This document shows, piece after piece, positions 58,808-64,000 of a DNA stretch of 64,000 bases; the first letter of the stretch is position 1; each line of letters starts with the position of its first letter. The DNA lies in assembly GCF_001187435.1 (NCBI RefSeq), contig NZ_LFXA01000005.1:45135-109134 (forward strand), read 5' to 3'. The translations under genes were made by a program, and so were the position numbers. The notes under the pieces were generated by a model. The model had not been told where the DNA came from. It worked only from the letters and a program-made list of their open reading frames with translations, and did no database searches. The DNA comes from Streptomyces caatingaensis (GTDB lineage Bacteria > Actinomycetota > Actinomycetes > Streptomycetales > Streptomycetaceae).

Positions 58808-60637
58808 TCAGGTGACGCGCGGGGGCGGCCGTCCGGTGTTTCCCGGTGGTTGGGCTGCTGGGTGATCTGGCCCGGGAGTGCCGTGGGGTTCGCGGCTGAG
58901 GCCGGTGTCGTTGTCGAGGGTGGCCCCGGTGTGTTGGTAGAGCCAGGTTTCCAGGATGTCCAGGTTCCCGATGGTGGTCATGATGGCGATCAGGAGGGTC
59001 TGGGTGACCTGTCCGGGGGCGGGCCGGTGTTTCGGGTTGCCGATGTCCATGTCACCGCTCTTGAGGCGGCCGTTGATGCCTTCGTTGTGGGAGCGGATGG
59101 GTTTGTAGGTGTGGTCCCAGGTGGGGCTGAGGTAGTGCGTGTCCTGCCGGTACTTCGCGGTCTTCAGGTCGCCGCGGGCGTCGGCGGGGACGCTGATGGC
59201 GGATGCCCCGCAGACGGCAGGCAGGTCTTCTTGAGGGGGCAGGTCGAGCCACTCGTTGTCGGGGAGCTGGACCGTGGGCCGGGCGGCGGGATGAGCGGCC
59301 CGGGACCGGGTATCGGCCAGGTTGACCACCGTCGGGGGCGGCCCGGAGGAGCGTGGCTGGTTGGGGCGGAGGCGGTTGCGGCGGGGGCAGTTCACCGATG
59401 GGGACGGACCGGCGGCCGGGCACTGCAGCCGGACGGTGCCCCGGGCGTCGGCGCTCTCCTTGAGTTTGAGGAAGTACGGCCGGCGTTGTGCGATGGCTTC
59501 CTTGAGTTCGTCGCTGCGGATGCGTACGGCCTTGTCGTCCGCGCCGTGTGTGGCCTCGACCAGTGCGGTGGGCATGCGCGGGCAGGCGAGCGAGCCGTCG
59601 ACCAGGAGAGCCCCTTGCCAGGTGCCCTGGAGTCCCCGTTCCTTGACCTTGTAGTCGAGGGCGAGGCGGTAGCCGAGGCGGCGGGCGGGGACCTGGAAGT
59701 GCTGTGGGCTACATCCGGTGTAGGCGCGGTCGGCCGCGCAGGTGCCTTTGGGCAGCTGGAGTTCGTCCAGCTGCCGCAGCAGGGTGATCGCGTTGGGGCC
59801 GGTGCGGACGGTGGGGGTGTCCAGGACCAGGCCGAGGCACAGCTGCGGGTAGGCCGTCGTCTTCGCCGGGGTCGTCCCGGTGACGTGTGCGGGGCGGGTG
59901 TGGGCGGCGACGAGGAAGGTGGCGCTGTAACCGAAGACGCCTTCGTCGGAGCCGCCGCTGAAGTGCAAACCCGCGGTGATCTCGACCGAGGCCGTGCCGG
60001 AGAACTCGCTGTCGGGCTTGGCCAGGACGGGGATGGCGGTCGCGTCGACTCCGATGTCGCCGCGCCAGCCGCGCAAGTGCCCGCGCTGCTGGGCGATTCT
60101 GACCGGAGTCAGGACGAGGTCGTTGGCCAGCTTCTGCAGACGGCCGGCAGCCTGGCGTCCGGCCGGGGTGTCCCATGCCGCCGCGTGGGCATCGGCGTCC
60201 GCCTGGGGCAGGCGTCGGCGCCGGTCGCAGCGGGCCGGGTCCAGGACCGTGGTGATGCGGTCCAGACCCCGGTAGAGACGGCGGCTGGCAGCGACGCACT
60301 CCCGGGCCGAGCCCGGCGGCGCCTGGGGAATGCCCAGCCAGACGCGGGCTGTTGGCCGCAGGCGGAAATGCAGTATCCGCCACGCTTCGGCGACGGTGGC
60401 CCGCCCGGTGTAGTAGACGGCGAGCATCAGCCCGGCCAGCACCGTGCGCGGCCGCACGCCCGGCGGCCCCGGACGGCCGTCCAACAGCTCCTCCAGCCGC
60501 TGGGGCAGGCCGGAGCGGTCCAGCACCGACAGCAGCTGCCCGACCTTGGAGTCGGGTATCTCGGTCAGCCGGCCGGGACGGAGCCTTGGCCGCAGCAACC
60601 GTGCCGCCAGCTCCTCACCTTCGGGCCGGGGCCTCAC
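58808..60637 (-). CDS. DDE transposase (IS1182/IS4-like)
   Basis: A 609-residue transposase. The N-terminal part has LTEIPDSKVGQLLSVLDRSG and VLAGLMLAVYYTGRATVAEA; the catalytic residues are in DIGVDATAIPVLAKP (Asp), GTCAADRAYTGCSPQHF (Asp) and PIRSHNEGINGRLKSGDMDI (Glu). It ends in a Pro-rich tail (GTPGPDHPAAQPPGNTGRPP). GTG 60637 overlaps the stop of the recombinase-like gene (GTGA), so the two are made together. Upstream in-frame starts would extend into that gene. Confidence 0.75.
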   Translation of the reverse strand: MRPRPEGEELAARLLRPRLRPGRLTEIPDSKVGQLLSVLDRSGLPQRLEELLDGRPGPPGVRPRTVLAGLMLAVYYTGRATVAEAWRILHFRLRPTARVWLGIPQAPPGSARECVAASRRLYRGLDRITTVLDPARCDRRRRLPQADADAHAAAWDTPAGRQAAGRLQKLANDLVLTPVRIAQQRGHLRGWRGDIGVDATAIPVLAKPDSEFSGTASVEITAGLHFSGGSDEGVFGYSATFLVAAHTRPAHVTGTTPAKTTAYPQLCLGLVLDTPTVRTGPNAITLLRQLDELQLPKGTCAADRAYTGCSPQHFQVPARRLGYRLALDYKVKERGLQGTWQGALLVDGSLACPRMPTALVEATHGADDKAVRIRSDELKEAIAQRRPYFLKLKESADARGTVRLQCPAAGPSPSVNCPRRNRLRPNQPRSSGPPPTVVNLADTRSRAAHPAARPTVQLPDNEWLDLPPQEDLPAVCGASAISVPADARGDLKTAKYRQDTHYLSPTWDHTYKPIRSHNEGINGRLKSGDMDIGNPKHRPAPGQVTQTLLIAIMTTIGNLDILETWLYQHTGATLDNDTGLSREPHGTPGPDHPAAQPPGNTGRPPPRVT

Positions 60638-61560
60638 CGGCGGCGACCGCGCAGGAGCCGGACGACCTCCTTGTCCGTCAGCGGCGGGACCCAGCGGTGA
60701 TAGGGGGCCAGGCCGGCCGGGGAGACCATGCCCGCCGCCGATGCGACAACCGCCGGGCTGACACCTTCGGCCAGCAGCCGGACGATCCAGGTCGACCGCA
60801 GCCGGCGGGCCGACAGCGGCGGGAGACCGGCATGCGGGCGGTGACGGTGCGGCCAGGACGAGACGAGGTTCTTCGCCGCCGCCACCTTCCGGCCCGGCCG
60901 GAACAGGAAACCCGCCCCCGCCGTCTCCCTCAGCTCGGCGAGCACGGTCTCCCATCCGGTGTGGCAGGCCACCAGCCGGCCGAGCATCTCCTGGTCCAGC
61001 ACCGCGACGCCGGATGTGGTGACGCGGATGTGGCTGCCCCGGACCCGGGGGACCTCGCCGGGTGCCAGGCCGCATCCGGCACCCAGCGCCATCAGCGCCA
61101 GGCCGTCCAGCCGGGCCTGTCCCGGCAGTTGGGCCGCCCAGGCCCGCAACCGCGACAACTCCCCGCGCTCGTAAGGAGGCTGTGGGTCGCGCGGCGAGGA
61201 CAGCCGTGCAGCGGGCGCCTCACCGCGTTGCACCCACACCAGGGCCTCACGCACCCGCCGCAGCCAGGAGCGGTAGGTCTGCACGGTGGAGCCGTCCATG
61301 CCGGCACAGCCCGACAGCACGAACGCGTCGATCGTCTCGGTCCGCATCCACACCCCGGGATCCCGCGGGAGCCCGCAGCCGTCCGCCCACACCGCCAGCC
61401 GCCCCACCACATGCAGCAGATGCCCCGCCTCGTAGCAGGTGGCAGGAGCCGCCGCGGCCACCGTCGCTCTGACCTGGTCGGCGACCGGCGCCCACCGCCG
61501 GTGTGGCAGACGGGGACGGTAGTCGCGGATCCGCCGGGAAACCTCAGGGCTCAACGTCAC
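60634..61560 (-). CDS. Tyrosine-recombinase-like protein of the mobile module
   Basis: About 308 residues from GTG 61560 (TLSPEVSRRIRDYRPRLPHR); the start is uncertain because no good ribosome binding site is visible. The first half is helical like a core-binding domain (TIDAFVLSGCAGMDGSTVQT, YRSWLRRVREALVWVQRGEA). The second half resembles a catalytic domain: MALGAGCGLAPGEVPRVRGS, LPPLSARRLRSTWIVRLLAE, and SPAGLAPYHRWVPPL with a Tyr. The usual first Arg (GLRxGE) is Pro (GLAPGE) and the HxxR block is altered, so it may bind and bend DNA rather than cut. It is coupled to a DDE transposase gene. Confidence 0.6.
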   Translation of the reverse strand: MTLSPEVSRRIRDYRPRLPHRRWAPVADQVRATVAAAAPATCYEAGHLLHVVGRLAVWADGCGLPRDPGVWMRTETIDAFVLSGCAGMDGSTVQTYRSWLRRVREALVWVQRGEAPAARLSSPRDPQPPYERGELSRLRAWAAQLPGQARLDGLALMALGAGCGLAPGEVPRVRGSHIRVTTSGVAVLDQEMLGRLVACHTGWETVLAELRETAGAGFLFRPGRKVAAAKNLVSSWPHRHRPHAGLPPLSARRLRSTWIVRLLAEGVSPAVVASAAGMVSPAGLAPYHRWVPPLTDKEVVRLLRGRRR

Positions 61561-61635
61561 GGTCCAACCAAATCGGCTGGACAAGCAGCCGGTGAAGGCA
61601 TCGAAGCCGATCTTCACCGAGAGGAGTGCATCAAC

Positions 61636-61998
61636 ATGGTCGGAGGTTTGACCCGCAGCAGGCCGCCGCGCGATCTTGCCCGCGATCCGGAAACCTGGCC
61701 CCACGCCCTCATCGACGACCCCGCCGCCGCCGTCGTCCAGGACATCGCCCGCACCCTCGCCACCACCCTGGCGGACCAGGGCCGCAGTCTGCGGCGGGCC
61801 GCCGAAGGGTCGGGAGTCAACCGGCAGGCCATCGCCGACCTGATCGCCGGCCGCTGCTGGCCCGACATCGCCACCGTCGCCCGCCTGGAGAACTTCCTCG
61901 CCGTCACCCTCTACCCGCCCGGGGGAGGAATGCGCCGTACGCATGGAAAACAGCCCTTCCGCCCCCCGGCATCGGCGGCCGAAGGGGCGACAAAATAG
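61636..61998 (+). CDS. HTH regulator divergent from the recombinase/transposase pair
   Basis: A 120-residue protein with a clear XRE-like HTH: TLADQGRSLRRAAEGSGVNR, then QAIADLIAGRCWPDIATVAR and LENFLAVTLYP. ATG 61636 has GAGGAG 11 bp upstream, slightly far. It diverges from the recombinase-like gene across about 75 bp, so it may control that operon. Confidence 0.6.
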   Translation: MVGGLTRSRPPRDLARDPETWPHALIDDPAAAVVQDIARTLATTLADQGRSLRRAAEGSGVNRQAIADLIAGRCWPDIATVARLENFLAVTLYPPGGGMRRTHGKQPFRPPASAAEGATK

Positions 61999-62107
61999 GC
62001 CACGCGCCCCCGAGGCGAGCCCAGTTGCTCTAGCCTCGGGAGTGCGTGAGCCACTGCGAACGGGACCACGCCGCGCTCCCGTACGAGGGTGCCACCTCAG
62101 GGAGCTG

Positions 62108-62135
62108 GTTCCCTCCCCCGCCGAGGGGAGGGAAC
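62108..62135. terminator. 11-bp hairpin downstream of the HTH gene
   Basis: GTTCCCTCCCC and GGGGAGGGAAC are perfect inverted repeats with a 6-nt loop. It follows the HTH gene by 110 bp and also lies just beyond the 3' end of the minus-strand pseudogene. It may be a bidirectional terminator or mark the right edge of the mobile module. Confidence 0.5.
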
Positions 62136-62155
62136 ACCCAATGAACAGGCTCTCG

Positions 62156-62770
62156 TTAGGCGGCCTCCTTCGTCGGTGAGCCGTTGGCCCTGGCGACGGC
62201 GAACATGCCCACCGGCTCCTCGACGACCCGGCCGTTCTTCACCAGCCGCTTGCACGTCCCGCGGACCGTCGCGAGGGCCCCCGCCCTGCCTTCCCCCGGG
62301 TCGGCCGCCCGGAGCGCCTCCGTGATGTCCCGCACCGGCATCGACCGCCCCAGCAGTCACCAGAATCCGCTCGACCGCCTCCATCAACTCGCCCGTCGCG
62401 GTCCGCTGGCCTGCGGCAACCTCTGTCCGGGGAGGCGGTGGATCGTCATCGGCCGGTGCCCTGTCCTGTTGTCCGGGAGGCGGGTCCGTATTGGGCCCGG
62501 ACTCCGTCTGCGGGGAGCCGTCCCCGCGGGGCCGTCCGGGGCTGTTTCTTCGTTCACGGGTGGCGGAGCATCCGCGAGGATCTCCTCAAGCGCCTCACGC
62601 AACTGGTCACGGGTGGCGGATACCTTCGCCACCTCCGCGGCGACAAGGGCGAGTTCGGCTTCGAGCTCCGACTTCCTCTGCAGCAGCCGCCCGACCTTGC
62701 CGGAGTAGAAACCGACAGCTGCCCGCAGCCCTGGTACCGCGGCTACCTCATCTGTGTCGACGGAGCCCAT
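62156..62770 (-). pseudogene. Frameshifted coiled-coil/winged-helix gene
   Basis: ATG 62770 (behind GGGAGGA) starts MGSVDTDEVAAVPGLRAAVG, then a coiled coil (QRKSELEAELALVAAEVAKV, then ATRDQLREALEEILA). The protein-like sequence continues in other frames: MEAVERILVTAG near 62380, and then PVRDITEALRAADPGEG, TCKRLVKNGRVVEEPVGMFA and VARANGSPTKEAA before a TAA. At least two frameshifts are needed, so the gene is dead. The original would have had a C-terminal winged helix. Confidence 0.6.
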
Positions 62771-63068
62771 CCGCTCCTCCCGATACCTGGCTGCCCATGC
62801 AACGGCAGCCATCGTAGGCAACGCCAGCCGCACCTGGCAGCCAATTCGCCAACTGTGCAAGACAGTTGCAAGACCTGGCATGTCGTTCCCGCGCATCCGA
62901 AGACCTGATGCACCTCGTTCGTGTGGTCAGTGCGGTAGCGACTGCGCACGTGCGGCTGCTCGCTTCGTGGCGGAGCCTGACACCTGCCGGCCGGGCCCGG
63001 CCTCGGTCGGCTGTCGGACCGGGCAGTCCAGGAATGAAGCATTCCGGCATGCCCCTATAGTCGCCCTC
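62771..63068. other. Non-coding stretch
   Basis: About 300 bp with no frame, RNA or repeat I can support. Confidence 0.4.
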
Positions 63069-63292
63069 ATGAGCGAAGGGAAACGAGAGTTACGAGGCAG
63101 CGGCGGTCTTCGGAGCGTGCTGTTCGCAGTCGGCGCGCTGGTGGCTGCTGGGCTGCTGGCAGCCCTTGCCTGGTGGCTGGGTTGGTTGACCCCGGGACCG
63201 GATGGTTGTCGGCGAAGCTTGCGGCGAAAGCGGCAGTTGTTGTGCCCCTGGGAGTCGCGGCCTTGATCACCTGGATCAAGAAGCGTCGGTGA
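63069..63292 (+). pseudogene. Small two-TM membrane protein with a frameshift
   Basis: ATG 63069 starts MSEGKRELRGSGGLRSVLFA then VGALVAAGLLAALAWWLGW, a transmembrane helix. The same frame then turns into charged nonsense. One frame over, from about 63180, reads LVDPGTGWLSAKLAAKAAVV then VPLGVAALITWIKKRR and a stop at 63290-63292, a second helix with a basic end. The two pieces fit one protein of about 74 residues. A single frameshift, or a real short protein of 65 residues, could explain it. Confidence 0.45.
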
Positions 63293-64000
63293 CGCGCTCT
63301 CTCGACAACGCCCCCCTTGAGGCCCTGCCTCAGGGCAGCCGGAACCCCACCCACGCGTAGGGGAGCCCGTCCAGATCGCAGGGGCTGATCGAAAGATCCC
63401 AAACGACAACAACGGCTCAAGCTCCGCTCGTTACCGTCCGTGCGTGGACTGGTGAAGATCACGCCATGCAGGTCGGATCTGTTGCCCTTGCAACCCCAGG
63501 GCTCGCTTCGTCCTGCGATCGCGACGCTGACTGGGTGAAGGAACCACCTCCCGCTCCCGGTTCCTGAGCACCCGGGTCCCACTCCCGGCGGCACTGTTCG
63601 GAGGCGACAGTCGTCGGCCGGGGCGTACTGGCAGGCCCGGTCCGTCGCCGGCCGCCCTGAGTTCCGTTGTCTGGCGGAGCTCGGCGCGGCAAGAGGCATT
63701 CTTGGCCATGCAGTTACTTTCGGTCGCACTGTGATTGCTTTCCGTTCGTCACGCCTGATCGAGACGCGGCCTTCCTGGAAGAGCTGACCGAGCGGAACTG
63801 CGCGGAGGTGCATGCGGGTTGCCCGGAGGCGGAGGCGTCGACGCGCGAGCCCCGATGCGGAAGACCTGGGTCCGTTGGGTGGATTGCCCACGTGAGCAGG
63901 GGTCCCCAAATGGCCTGTACTGCGGTACGGCACTTGGGCTGATTGCGTCGGCCATCTAGTTTCTTGATCGCTAACGCAGCCGGGCCGCACCTTCTGCCGA
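63293..64000. other. Non-coding stretch to the window edge
   Basis: About 700 bp in which no frame has both sensible composition and a start signal. Nothing in it is recognised. Confidence 0.45.

Noticed and set aside
63293..64000. Minus-strand frame of about 300 codons at the right edge
   Set aside because: Composition and sequence look random, with no recognisable motif and no ribosome binding site.

Overview
The DNA is high-GC with actinobacterial codon usage. The order tRNA-Ser, SRP RNA, dnaX, ybaB/ebfC, recR, DUF5063 gene, aspartokinase, SigE-like ECF sigma factor indicates a Streptomyces (or close relative) chromosome. About 14 kb of conserved chromosome (26.2-40.2 kb) lies between two accessory regions rich in mobile elements and phage-defence genes.

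Left accessory region, 0-26.1 kb. At the edge are broken genes, one carrying a 146-bp MITE-like insertion. From 1.3 to 11.0 kb is a compact locus. A minus-strand XRE/TPR regulator and a creatininase-family enzyme diverge from a plus-strand operon: phosphotransferase, archaeal-type S-adenosylmethionine synthetase, second phosphotransferase, histidine phosphatase, seryl-tRNA synthetase, glycosyltransferase, an alanyl-tRNA-synthetase-core-like protein and a NUDIX gene. Most of these genes overlap by a few bases. The NUDIX gene is broken by a 37-bp insertion with a 5-bp target duplication. The pairing of SerRS with an AlaRS-like protein suggests a pathway that uses aminoacyl-tRNA or aminoacyl-adenylate chemistry; the product is unknown. 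From 11 to 22.2 kb is an integrative mobilizable element: relaxase, MobC, two accessory genes, DnaB-like helicase, XRE repressor, excisionase and tyrosine integrase. An IS481-family element with a perfect 7-bp target duplication splits the integrase. Next come a two-gene restriction-modification system (nuclease-methylase fusion plus specificity subunit) and the decayed 3' end of another integrase beside tRNA-Ser(GGA), a likely integration site.

Core region, 26.2-40.2 kb. After dnaX-ybaB-recR-DUF5063 comes aspartokinase, which has a clear internal start for the beta subunit. Then follow the sigma factor with a membrane partner, SURF1, an S9 peptidase, a PNPOx-like protein, and a MarR regulator divergent from an Old Yellow Enzyme gene with paired palindromic operators between them.

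Right accessory region, 40.2-64 kb. This is a defence island with mobile debris: a DISARM-type drmB preceded by only the C-terminal end of a drmA-like helicase; a transposase remnant; a TIR-NTPase (NLR-like) protein encoded next to a membrane protein that shares its C-terminal domain; a duplicated 3' half of tRNA-Pro (att-like scar); a nuclease, an unknown gene and a RecB/NucS-like nuclease fused to an alkyltransferase-like domain; a type III restriction-modification system whose mod gene is frameshifted in a G-run; two partial alaS copies on either side of it; and a mobile module of transposase, tyrosine-recombinase-like protein and divergent HTH regulator. The last 2 kb holds only decayed genes.

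The most novel candidates are the TIR-NTPase/membrane-protein pair with a shared domain, the SerRS/AlaRS-like/SAM-synthetase operon, and the nuclease-alkyltransferase fusion cluster. All family assignments were made by reading motifs, without database searches.
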